A stretch of DNA of 64,000 nt, from NCBI GenBank assembly GCA_947683625.1, contig CANTUR010000596.1:434001-498000 (forward strand), given 5' to 3'. Below are positions 55,305-64,000 of this stretch, one piece after another. Under the pieces are notes generated by a model. That model worked only from the letters and a program-made list of their open reading frames with translations, was not told the DNA's origin and ran no database searches. Positions within the stretch are counted from its first letter, which is position 1; the number at the start of each line of letters is the position of its first letter. The stretch comes from Mallotus nudiflorus (taxonomy: Eukaryota; Streptophyta; Magnoliopsida; Malpighiales; Euphorbiaceae). The position numbers were made by a program, and so were the translations under genes.

Positions 55305-58300
55305 TGTCACGACCCAAAACAGGGGTCATGACCGGCGCTAGGGAACGGGAATTCTTTCGAATCCGGAACCCGTAGCAAGCCTAAAAATAAAATAAAAATG
55401 CAATAATAACCATAAAAATATAATATGCAGCGGAAAATAAAATCATAAATATTACAATATCATCCATAACAACTGGATATAATTCAAAACTCATCACATC
55501 ACATATAATCTCATAAATGTATAATCTTTATACAAATCCAGTTTTAACATAATACATCTCTTTAAAACAAATACATAAAATCCAATACTTTAATTTACAA
55601 CTACTGCAGTGTCTAGATAAAATAAATAAGACTCAAGTAGACAATTTACATAAAGAAGCCGGGGCGGAAGAAATCCGGCGTATCGACCTGCTACTGAGGT
55701 CTGAGGAAGTTGACTCTCCTGAAAAATAGTCAACGGAGGGGAGTCAGACCTCACTGAGTGAATTACTATAGTATATATACATACACTCTAAGTGATAATG
55801 CATACAGTCAACAGTATATATATAATATGTATATATACAGGCAAGTTCATACAGATGCAGAAAAATCATTTTATATATTTTGTCTGAAAATCAACTTTTA
55901 TGAAGGATCACATAGAACCCTAGAATATCGCAACCTCAGAAAAATAGTGTTAAACAACACTCTAGCCATACAGGCTCACTGATTCCAAATATATCCACTT
56001 AATCCATATGGACAGTAGACTGGCCCCGAGACACTAAGTCAACCGAGCTCCAGCAGTCTGACTGCCAGTGTGATTGGCCCCGAGACACTTGGTCAACCGA
56101 GCTCCAGCAATCACACCCAAACCACATCTCACATATATCAATAATCATAATCAAATCGATATCCACAAATAAGTTAGTAATAAAGCCTAAAACTATAGGC
56201 GTACCGGTACGTACTCGGTCCTAGTGCTGCCCACTAGGTAGCACGTTCTATTGATATCCTTCAGTGATAAATAATAAAACATTCATTCACAAATACATGA
56301 TGCATGAATTTAAATAAATCAACAATATAAACCATATATATACCGAAAATATACCAAACATAAACCAAGTATATTTTGAGTATATATACGTCAAATAAAT
56401 TCAATCAAATCATGAATTAAACTAAAAATATATTTAAAAACATTTTAAATATATTTTATTAATAAAACATGTATATAATTTATTATATACCAAAAATATA
56501 CTTGAATATAAATCATGTTATTTATGCATATTTAGTCAAAATAAAACATGCATTTTCTAAATCATGCATCCTAAGCATATATATATAATATAGTAACTCA
56601 CCTAATGCGCTCCACGAGACAGGTCCGACGGGCCTGGTCCACTAACCCTCGGTCTCGGCGCAACTAAACAAGAAATAATTAATCGACATCAGAATAACCC
56701 TAACAGAAATCCTAGAATTCAATCTAGAGTATTCAACACAGAATTGGAAATTAGGGTTCGACTGGATATCACGTTTTACGAGAATTCTATCGGAAATCCG
56801 GCAGAACCTCCCCTGTAAAACGGACATCTCTCTACTCAAAAGAGTAGAGCCGACCCTGCAAAGAAAATACACTTCAAAAATAAACACCACAATCAATCAC
56901 AACCCCTCGGTCGGACTCCAGACTACAATCTGTCGACCGGGGTCCACAAACACAGAATATATATTCAAATATACCAAAAATATCCTTAAATCATAAAAAT
57001 ACATTTCATACGTAGAAATTACATAATAAATCTTGAAACACTGTAAAAACCGATTAAAATTCATTTTATTAGAAAAATCGTATATTATATATATAATTGA
57101 AAATAATTCCCGAAAATTAGTTTTAATTAGTTAAAAATACTAAATGTTTTGTAGAAATCATTTTTATACCTTAAATAAATATTAAAACCAATTAAATTAC
57201 ATTTTTAGACAATTTAGGGTAAAATTACCAAAATACCCCTATATATATATATACCTAAATTACTTCAAAAATTCACCAAAAATCATACAATTATCCACAA
57301 TTAATTTTCTCAACATATTTATCAATAATATCAATAATTAAACTCAATTAACCAATTAAATTCAATTTAAAACACAATTAACTTAATTTTACAAAATCAC
57401 CTAAACTTCAATAATTAAAAATAAATACTTAGAAATTCATAAAAATTCCAAATAAATTTCTATAATTCATTTCAACACCTAATTCAACCATAAACTCCAA
57501 TTTCATAATTTAAATAATTAATTTCCGAAAATTCGAAAATAATATTAAAATATTCAAAAATACCCAAAAATCCAAACAACCTCCAAAAATTCTACAAAAA
57601 TTCATACATGAAGATTAAGCTACCAGGAACAACATTTGTGAAGGAAGTTTCCATGAATCATCCAAATTGAAGCTCAAAAAAATCGAAAACCAAAAGTGGC
57701 CGAAATATTCAACTCAAAACCTAAGCAATTCTAGACCGTTTTAGCTCAAACCAAAGCTAGAATAACACTCACCGGAGCTCAAGGAGAAGATAGAGACCGG
57801 CGGTGTCGAAAACGGTGGCCGGATGAGGGAGAAACGACGGTGAGGAATAGTGGTGGCGTCGGGCACCCACGGGAAGAAGAAGAAGAAGAAGAAGAAAAAG
57901 AAAAAGAAAGAAAAAGGAAAGAGAAAGGAAAAGAAAAAGAAAGAAAAAGGAAAAGAAAAAGAAAAAAAAAAGAAAAAAGAAAAAAATAATAAATTTTAAT
58001 AATTTAATAATAAATAAAATAATCAAATAATAATAAATAAATAATAAAATATTAGGGTAATAATAAACCCTAATTAAATAAATATACACACACAGGCTTT
58101 ATTTAATAATTTAAAAATATGTATGAGTTCATGCAAACCCGTAAATACATTTAACATAATTAATAATAAATTGTTTACGTGAAAATTTTCCCGAAAATGA
58201 AAGTCCCGGGAAAATTTTACGTAAAATACTGAAAATAATAGACAGTAATTAAAATAGGTTTAAAATACATATCAACTCATAAAAATATCGTATATACAGT

Positions 58301-58366
58301 CAAAATTATTGACACTGCATATCCCGGTACAGTGTAAAAATATTTTTAAAAACACGGGATATTACA
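55305..58366 (-). repeat. Element E, 3' LTR (left)
   Basis: 3,062 bp, TGTCACGACCC to GGGATATTACA on +, that is TGTAATATCCC to GGGTCGTGACA in element sense. It contains the doubled TGGCCCCGAGACACT unit (56,022-56,110), a (GAA)n tract at 57,872-57,985 and the GGGGAGTCAGACCTCACTGA block. The first 926 bases can be compared with the other LTR and differ at two sites only (55,326 T against C, 55,367 G against A). Preceded by CTTTG, the presumed target duplication. Confidence 0.95.
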
Positions 58367-58380
58367 GTCTTCCCCCCTTA
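58367..58380 (-). other. Polypurine tract of element E
   Basis: GTCTTCCCCCCTTA on +, TAAGGGGGGAAGAC on the coding strand, immediately inside the 3' LTR. Confidence 0.85.
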
Positions 58381-58420
58381 CAAGAATTCGTCCCCGAATT
58401 CTAAAAACAAGATTACAGAA

Positions 58421-58954
58421 TCAGGAAGGAAAGAGATACGGGTAAGAAGCTCGCATCTCAGCTTCAGTCTCCCACGTATGCTCTTCAACTCTGTCGCTAC
58501 GCCACAAAACCTTGACCATCGGAATCTGCTTCGATCTCAACTGTCGAACTTGATAATCAACGATCGCCACAGGTTCTTCCACAAAAGTCAAATCTTCACT
58601 CACTTCCACACTGTCAGGTTGCAACACGTGTGAAGGATCTGAGATATACTTCCTCAACATCGAGATATGAAATACTGGATGCACTTGTGACATACTCGGA
58701 GGCAAATCCAACCGATATGCAACAGTGCCAATTCTCTCCAGAATCTCAAACGGTCCAATATATCTCGGTGCTAACTTACCCTTCCTGCCAAATCTCATCA
58801 CACCCTTCATCGGAGATACTTTCAGAAAAATGAAATCTCCAACCTGAAACTCCACATCTCTGCGCCTAGGATCCGCATAACTCTTCTGTCTGCTAACTGC
58901 GGTCTCTAACCTGCGCTTGATCACAGCGACTTTCTCTGCAGCATCCTGAACCAT
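58421..58954 (-). CDS. Element E integrase C-terminus with chromodomain
   Basis: 177 codons after the TGA at 58,961, in the same frame as pol, so originally one protein. Residues ~35-90 form the GPY/F module (YIGPFEILERIGTVAYRLDL, VHPVFHISMLRKY). Residues ~125-177 are the chromodomain (VDYQVRQLRSKQIPMVKVLW, EEHTWETEAEMRASYPYLF). In chromoviruses this module reads histone marks and steers integration to heterochromatin. The TGA follows ERALT where related elements continue straight into the next Pro-Glu. Confidence 0.88.
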   Translation of the reverse strand: MVQDAAEKVAVIKRRLETAVSRQKSYADPRRRDVEFQVGDFIFLKVSPMKGVMRFGRKGKLAPRYIGPFEILERIGTVAYRLDLPPSMSQVHPVFHISMLRKYISDPSHVLQPDSVEVSEDLTFVEEPVAIVDYQVRQLRSKQIPMVKVLWRSDRVEEHTWETEAEMRASYPYLFPS

Positions 58955-58960
58955 CTCTGG

Positions 58961-61900
58961 TCAAGTCAAAGCTCTCTCACCAATCTCATCCCAACTCAAC
59001 GGGGATCTACACTTCCTTCCATACAACGCCTCATATGGTGCCATGCCAATACTGCTATGGTAGCTGTTATTATATGCAAACTCAACAAGCGACAAATGAT
59101 CATCCCAGCTACCTCCCAAATCCAAGACACACATCCTCAACATATCTTCCAGTGTCTGGATCGTCCTCTCAGACTGACCATCTGTCTGAGGATGAAAAGC
59201 AGTACTGAAATCCAACCTAGTGCCCATCGCTTCCTGCAACTTCTGCCAAAAACGAGAAGTGAACACTGAACCTCTATCTGACACAATGGACACAGGTACT
59301 CCATGAAGGCACACAATATGCTTCACGTACAACTTCGCCAATCTAGCAACTGAATATGTGGCTTTCACAGGCAAGAAATGTGCAGACTTCGTCAATCTGT
59401 CTACAATCACCCAGATGGAATCGTATCCATCCTTCGAACGAGGTAAACCGACCACAAAATCCATAGCTATCCTTTCCCACTTCCACTCGGGAATAGGAAG
59501 AGGCTGAAGCTTCCCAGAAGGCTTCTGATGTTCGGCTTTCACTTGCTGACACGTCAAGCACTTAGCAACATAATCAGCAACATCCTTCTTCAATCCATCC
59601 CACCAGTATAGATCTCTGATACTGTGGTATATCTTAGTAACACCAGGATGAACGCTGTAAGCTGTAGAATGTGCTTCCTCTAGGATCTCTTCTCTCAAAT
59701 CATCCACATCAGGAACACACAATCTACCACTGATCCACAACACACCATCATCATCGAGTGTGAAATCAGTGAACTTCCCTGCTCTGACATTCTCTGCAAG
59801 CTCTTCCAGAATAGGATCTCGACTCTGAGCTGCTTTAATCCTATCCCTTAGTACAGATCGTACTTTAAACTGAGCTAACAGTCCACCTGATCTACTGATC
59901 TTCATCATCAGACCTTGATCCACCATCAGATGCAATTCCTGGATCAATGGTCTCCTCTCCACACCGATGTGAGCAAGACTACCTGAAGACTTCCTACTCA
60001 AGGCATCTGCTACCACATTAGCTTTACCCGGATGGTAAAGAATCTCGCAATCATAATCCTTCAACAGTTCCAACCATCTTCTCTGCCTCAGATTCAGATC
60101 TCGCTGCTGGAAAATGTACTTAAGGCTCTTGTGATCAGTAAATATCTCACAAGTCACCCCGTACAAATAATGTCTCCAAATCTTCAAAGCAAAGATCACT
60201 GCAGCCATCTCAAGATCATGTGTAGGATAGTTCTGCTCATGCTTCTTCAACTGCCTCGAAGCATAGGCTATCACCCTTCCATTCTGCATCAACACACAAC
60301 CAAGACCAATTCTAGAGGCATCACAGTAAACTGTGAACTTATCCACACTATTAGGCAAAGCTAATACTGGCGCTGTGGTCAACTTCTCCTTCAACAACTG
60401 AAAACTATTCTCACAAGCTTCTGACCACTCGAATCTAACATTCTTCTGAGTCAAGCGAGTCATAGGGGCTGCTATCCTGGAAAAATCCTGCACAAACCGC
60501 CTATAATACCCGGCTAAACCCAGAAAACTCCGAATCTCAGTAACTGAAGTAGGTCTAGGCCACTCAGATACTGCTTCAACCTTCTGTGGATCAACCTGAA
60601 TACCTTCTTTAGACACTACGTGTCCAAGAAAAGAAACACTCTCCATCCAGAAATCACACTTCGAGAATTTAGCATAAAGCTGATGATCTCTCAGTGTCTG
60701 TAGTACAATCCTCAAATGATATACGTGCTCTTCCATACTCCTCGAATATACCAGTATATCATCAATGAAGACTACCACAAACTGATCCACATACAGTCGG
60801 AATACTCTGTTCATCAGATCCATAAAAGCTGCTGGTGCATTAGTCAAACCAAAAGACATCACCAGAAACTCATAATGACCATATCGAGTGCGAAAATCTG
60901 TCTTAGGAATATCAGCTTCACTAATCCGTAGCTGATGATAACCTGACCTCAAGTCGACCTTAGAAAAGAACTGTGCACCTTGTAGCTGATCAAACAAATC
61001 ATCTATCCTCGGGAGAGGATACTTGTTCTTCACTGTCACCTTATTCAACTCTCTGTAGTCAATGCACAGTTTCAGGGTACCATCCTTCTTCTTCACAAAC
61101 AAGACTGGTGCACCCCAAGGAGAAACACTAGGTCTGATAAAACCCTTATCCAACAACTCTTGCAACTGCTCCTTCAACTCTCTCAACTCTGCAGGAGCCA
61201 TACGATAAGGTGGCATAGATATAGGAGTAATACCTGGAACCACATCTATACAGAACTCAATCTCTCTATGAGGTGGTAAACCTGGCAACTCCTCGGGAAA
61301 AACATTAGGAAACTCACAAGCAACAGGAACATCTGTGAGTGACAACTTCTCCACTAACGTATCCCTGACCAATGCCAAAAACCCCTGACAACCTTTCTTC
61401 AACAACTTCCTAGCTGCAATAGCCGAAATAAGATTATGAGGTGCTGAACTCCTGTCACCAACAAACTTAAATTCTACTTCACCAGGAATTCTGAAAATCA
61501 CCTCCCTATTCCTGCAATCAACCACGGCAAAGTGCTGAGACAACCAATCCATTCCCAAAATAACATCGAACTCCATCACATCCAACAAAATCAAATCGGC
61601 GGATAATTCTCTATCTCCCACGAGAACTGGACAACCAGAAAGAACAATATCGGCGTCCAAAGAATCACTCAGAGGAGTGGCAACAGACAAAGGAAAAGCC
61701 ATCCTCGAAGCTTGCCAACAAGATTTAGAAGCAAAAATAGGAGAAACAAATGAATGCGTGGCACCCGGATCAAACAAAACCAAAGCATCCAGGTAACAAA
61801 CAGAAAGAATACCTGCCACGACTGCATTAGATGCCTGAGCATCCTGCTGAGTCAGATGAAAAACTCTGGCCGCTGATCCAGAACTACGACCACTGCTGCT

Positions 61901-61972
61901 GCTCGAAGCACCTGACCCAAAACTAAACGATCTACGCTGACCTCCACGACCATGTCTACTGCTCCGATGCAC
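58961..61972 (-). CDS. Element E protease, RT, RNase H and integrase
   Basis: 1,003-codon open frame; the ATG at 61,972 is only the first Met after the TAG that separates it from gag. Protease: LFDPGATHSF, residues 66-75 (Pro where Asp-Ser/Thr-Gly is textbook, a variant that I recall in several plant elements). RT: KVDLRSGYHQLRI at 338-350 and catalytic FIDD at 402-405. RNase H: YCDAS (Asp 551), LEMA (Glu 588), TDH (Asp 613). Integrase: zinc motif with H768, H775, C805, C808, then the D838, D899, E935 triad. All catalytic residues are present. The protein would act inside cytoplasmic particles and then in the nucleus. It is part of the same polyprotein as gag and the chromodomain segment. Confidence 0.95.
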   Translation of the reverse strand: MHRSSRHGRGGQRRSFSFGSGASSSSSGRSSGSAARVFHLTQQDAQASNAVVAGILSVCYLDALVLFDPGATHSFVSPIFASKSCWQASRMAFPLSVATPLSDSLDADIVLSGCPVLVGDRELSADLILLDVMEFDVILGMDWLSQHFAVVDCRNREVIFRIPGEVEFKFVGDRSSAPHNLISAIAARKLLKKGCQGFLALVRDTLVEKLSLTDVPVACEFPNVFPEELPGLPPHREIEFCIDVVPGITPISMPPYRMAPAELRELKEQLQELLDKGFIRPSVSPWGAPVLFVKKKDGTLKLCIDYRELNKVTVKNKYPLPRIDDLFDQLQGAQFFSKVDLRSGYHQLRISEADIPKTDFRTRYGHYEFLVMSFGLTNAPAAFMDLMNRVFRLYVDQFVVVFIDDILVYSRSMEEHVYHLRIVLQTLRDHQLYAKFSKCDFWMESVSFLGHVVSKEGIQVDPQKVEAVSEWPRPTSVTEIRSFLGLAGYYRRFVQDFSRIAAPMTRLTQKNVRFEWSEACENSFQLLKEKLTTAPVLALPNSVDKFTVYCDASRIGLGCVLMQNGRVIAYASRQLKKHEQNYPTHDLEMAAVIFALKIWRHYLYGVTCEIFTDHKSLKYIFQQRDLNLRQRRWLELLKDYDCEILYHPGKANVVADALSRKSSGSLAHIGVERRPLIQELHLMVDQGLMMKISRSGGLLAQFKVRSVLRDRIKAAQSRDPILEELAENVRAGKFTDFTLDDDGVLWISGRLCVPDVDDLREEILEEAHSTAYSVHPGVTKIYHSIRDLYWWDGLKKDVADYVAKCLTCQQVKAEHQKPSGKLQPLPIPEWKWERIAMDFVVGLPRSKDGYDSIWVIVDRLTKSAHFLPVKATYSVARLAKLYVKHIVCLHGVPVSIVSDRGSVFTSRFWQKLQEAMGTRLDFSTAFHPQTDGQSERTIQTLEDMLRMCVLDLGGSWDDHLSLVEFAYNNSYHSSIGMAPYEALYGRKCRSPLSWDEIGERALT

Positions 61973-61981
61973 TCGCTGCTG

Positions 61982-62860
61982 CTATCTCTGACTCTGCTGA
62001 GTCGAACCTCGCTGCTGACTACTCGAACCAACATGAAAACTCGAATACGGAGTAGCCTGCAATCCACTCGACTGAACTCCCAACTGGTAATAATCAGGCA
62101 TCGCTCCCTGCCTAACTAATCTCAGCTCGATCTCCTTAGCTAGCTCAATCACCGACTCGAGAGTAAGACCTGCTGTAGGCATACCAGCAAAAGCTGAACC
62201 CAAACCAGTAATATAGGTAGTAACAGCGAAATACTGATCTCGCATCAGATCCTCAGCATATCTACCCAGACGAAGGAACTCTCGGGTATACTCCTCTACT
62301 GATCGATCTCCACGAGAAATACTGGTCAGACGAAGACGATAGCTCAAACGAAGAGGCTCTGGACAAAATCTCCTCATGAATCGCTCTCGAAACTGAGCCC
62401 ATGTCATCGTCATCATATAAGGCTGGATCATCTGAATAAACCAATCCAAGGCTGGTCCCTTGACAGACAACTCAACGATCATGATCCGCTGGTACTCGGT
62501 ATGAGCAGTCCGAGTCCTAGTCTCAATCGCATGCAGAAAATCTAAAGGATCAGAAGTCCCATCAAAAGCAATCCTGCCAACTCTGGCATAGAACAAAGCT
62601 GCCTCAGGGTCAGACATACCCTGCTGATAGGCAGGCTGAACAGGCTGAACAACTGGAGGAACAGGAACATCAAACTCAGGCTCAACAGGCTCCTCGTCCT
62701 GTAACTCTCTCTGCCTACGGCGACCTGCCGCTCCTCGAGGTCTACCCCTGCCACGACCTCTACGCCTAACTGGCGGCTCAGGAGGTAAAACCTCGTCCTG
62801 AAAAGACTCATCATCCTCGGCCTCAACGACCGGTGGAGCGACACGCGCTCGCCTCCTCAT
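61982..62860 (-). CDS. Element E gag
   Basis: 292 codons. N-terminal Arg/Pro-rich tail (RRRGRGRGRPRGAAGRRRQR), then the gag core: DPLDFLHAIETRTRTAHTEY, VELSVKGPALDWFIQMIQPY, WAQFRERFMRRFCPEPLRLS and YTREFLRLGRYAEDLM. It ends Ser/Gln-rich at a TAG (61,982-61,984). Between there and the protease (61,770) I find no CCHC zinc knuckle (CX2CX4HX4C) but only Ser, Gly and Arg. The knuckle normally packages genomic RNA; here the Arg-rich segments may do this instead, or packaging may be lost. ATG at 62,860 chosen as the first Met of the frame, 215 bases inside the 5' LTR. Confidence 0.9.
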   Translation of the reverse strand: MRRRARVAPPVVEAEDDESFQDEVLPPEPPVRRRGRGRGRPRGAAGRRRQRELQDEEPVEPEFDVPVPPVVQPVQPAYQQGMSDPEAALFYARVGRIAFDGTSDPLDFLHAIETRTRTAHTEYQRIMIVELSVKGPALDWFIQMIQPYMMTMTWAQFRERFMRRFCPEPLRLSYRLRLTSISRGDRSVEEYTREFLRLGRYAEDLMRDQYFAVTTYITGLGSAFAGMPTAGLTLESVIELAKEIELRLVRQGAMPDYYQLGVQSSGLQATPYSSFHVGSSSQQRGSTQQSQR

Positions 62861-63074
62861 TCTGAAAAGACAAACGGAAAGATTCAGACAAAACAGACAA
62901 CGGAGGAATAACGCTGAAAACTACAGCAAGGAATACTCATCAAGACATACTCGAACCTAATACACTGCAGTAGTCCAACAGAAAACACAACTTAAAAACT
63001 AGGGCCACAACTCACAAAACTAAGCCCTGACACAGAACTCCACTCTGATACGAACTTCGCTCTGATACCAACTT
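62861..63074 (-). other. Element E 5' leader with doubled primer site
   Basis: Untranslated leader between the 5' LTR and gag. The primer site GCTCTGATACCA (63,059-63,070 on +, TGGTATCAGAGC in sense) matches initiator Met tRNA exactly. A second copy CTCTGATACGAACTT (63,043-63,057) lies 17 bases away and differs from CTCTGATACCAACTT (63,060-63,074) by one base. Confidence 0.88.
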
Positions 63075-64000
63075 TGTCACGACCCAAAACAGGGGCCATG
63101 ACCGGCGCTAGGGAACGGGAATTCTTTCGAATCCAGAACCCGTAGCAAGCCTAAAAATAAAATAAAAATGCAATAATAACCATAAAAATATAATATGCAG
63201 CGGAAAATAAAATCATAAATATTACAATATCATCCATAACAACTGGATATAATTCAAAACTCATCACATCACATATAATCTCATAAATGTATAATCTTTA
63301 TACAAATCCAGTTTTAACATAATACATCTCTTTAAAACAAATACATAAAATCCAATACTTTAATTTACAACTACTGCAGTGTCTAGATAAAATAAATAAG
63401 ACTCAAGTAGACAATTTACATAAAGAAGCCGGGGCGGAAGAAATCCGGCGTATCGACCTGCTACTGAGGTCTGAGGAAGTTGACTCTCCTGAAAAATAGT
63501 CAACGGAGGGGAGTCAGACCTCACTGAGTGAATTACTATAGTATATATACATACACTCTAAGTGATAATGCATACAGTCAACAGTATATATATAATATGT
63601 ATATATACAGGCAAGTTCATACAGATGCAGAAAAATCATTTTATATATTTTGTCTGAAAATCAACTTTTATGAAGGATCACATAGAACCCTAGAATATCG
63701 CAACCTCAGAAAAATAGTGTTAAACAACACTCTAGCCATACAGGCTCACTGATTCCAAATATATCCACTTAATCCATATGGACAGTAGACTGGCCCCGAG
63801 ACACTAAGTCAACCGAGCTCCAGCAGTCTGACTGCCAGTGTGATTGGCCCCGAGACACTTGGTCAACCGAGCTCCAGCAATCACACCCAAACCACATCTC
63901 ACATATATCAATAATCATAATCAAATCGATATCCACAAATAAGTTAGTAATAAAGCCTAAAACTATAGGCGTACCGGTACGTACTCGGTCCTAGTGCTGC
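63075..64000 (-). repeat. Element E, 5' LTR (right), cut by window end
   Basis: First 926 bases (+ reading) of the second LTR, TGTCACGACCCAAAACAGG onwards; no indel against the left LTR over this length. The rest, including the element's promoter end and its outer target duplication, lies beyond 64,000. Confidence 0.95.

Larger units (their letters stand above)
55305..64000 (-). mobile_element. Element E: young chromovirus (Ty3/gypsy, Tekay-like), truncated by window
   Basis: Minus-oriented element with 3' LTR 55,305-58,366, polypurine tract, gag-pol 58,421-62,860, leader, primer site and 5' LTR from 63,075 past the window end. Expected full length is about 10.8 kb. The coding part is one frame interrupted by just two stop codons (TAG at 61,982-61,984 between gag and protease; TGA at 58,961-58,963 between integrase and chromodomain). 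The presence of a C-terminal chromodomain and the iMet-type primer site places it among chromoviruses. It may have moved very recently, perhaps with help from other copies. Confidence 0.93.

Noticed and set aside
55758..55982. A 74-codon frame found identically at 63,528-63,752
   Set aside because: It is identical only because both lie in the two LTRs of element E; it is not kept open in older LTRs of the family.
61760..61780. Pro in the protease motif DPG as an inactivating mutation
   Set aside because: From memory, DPG at this position is common in plant gypsy elements, so I do not count it as damage.

Overview
This is plant nuclear DNA, most likely from a eudicot. It is very AT-rich, its coding blocks are split by GT-AG introns, it holds a CYP714-type cytochrome P450, F-box, FAR1 and PITH-domain gene relics, and more than half of it is Ty3/gypsy LTR retrotransposon sequence. 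I cannot name the species. I see no tRNA, rRNA or CRISPR array.

Left part (1-20,044): AT-rich, low gene content, mostly decayed single genes. Three minus-strand F-box pseudogenes of one family lie at about 510-1446, 4395-5179 and 5980-6842. A FAR1/FHY3-type (MULE transposase-derived) pseudogene lies at 8890-11,182. A PITH-domain pseudogene lies at 12,563-13,018. A 2.2-kb deleted Ty3/gypsy element (13,267-15,458) has both LTRs and a perfect 5-bp target duplication, and it sits exactly at a stop codon. Two genes or fragments here are not recognised.

Middle (20,045-32,266): an old chromovirus (family 1) LTR at 20,045-26,145 is split by a younger solo LTR of the same family (21,355-24,567, perfect CCCTA duplication). 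A deleted chromodomain remnant and a partial second LTR follow, to 27,435. The only largely intact host gene is a five-exon CYP714-like P450 at 29,313-32,266 (+). Its heme loop, ExxR and PERF motifs are intact, but it has one early frameshift and one doubtful exon junction.

Right part (32,537-64,000): a nested stack. Element B is a Tat/Ogre-like element: LTR 32,537-32,912, tandem repeats, an antisense Transposase_28-like gene, and an integrase GPY/F remnant at 55,242-55,304. Into B are inserted element C (about 34,355-50,999), LTR D (52,138-55,241) and element E (55,305 to beyond the window end). C is a 16.6-kb Tat/Ogre-like element with minus-strand gag, protease, G-patch, RT, RNase H and integrase, plus two plus-strand, intron-containing genes (plant mobile domain and DUF7745-like) between pol and its 3' LTR. 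D is an inverted, diverged family 1 LTR. E is a young, almost intact family 1 chromovirus on the minus strand; over the 926 bp visible in both, its LTRs differ at only two positions I could see.

The most unusual signal is a set of GAGGCGATCGCCTC-type palindrome clusters. They recur in both LTRs of C, in the first intron of its PMD gene and just upstream of its DUF7745 gene, and I saw them nowhere else in the window. Elements B and C also share one layout: LTR, polypurine tract, tandem repeats, then an antisense gene.
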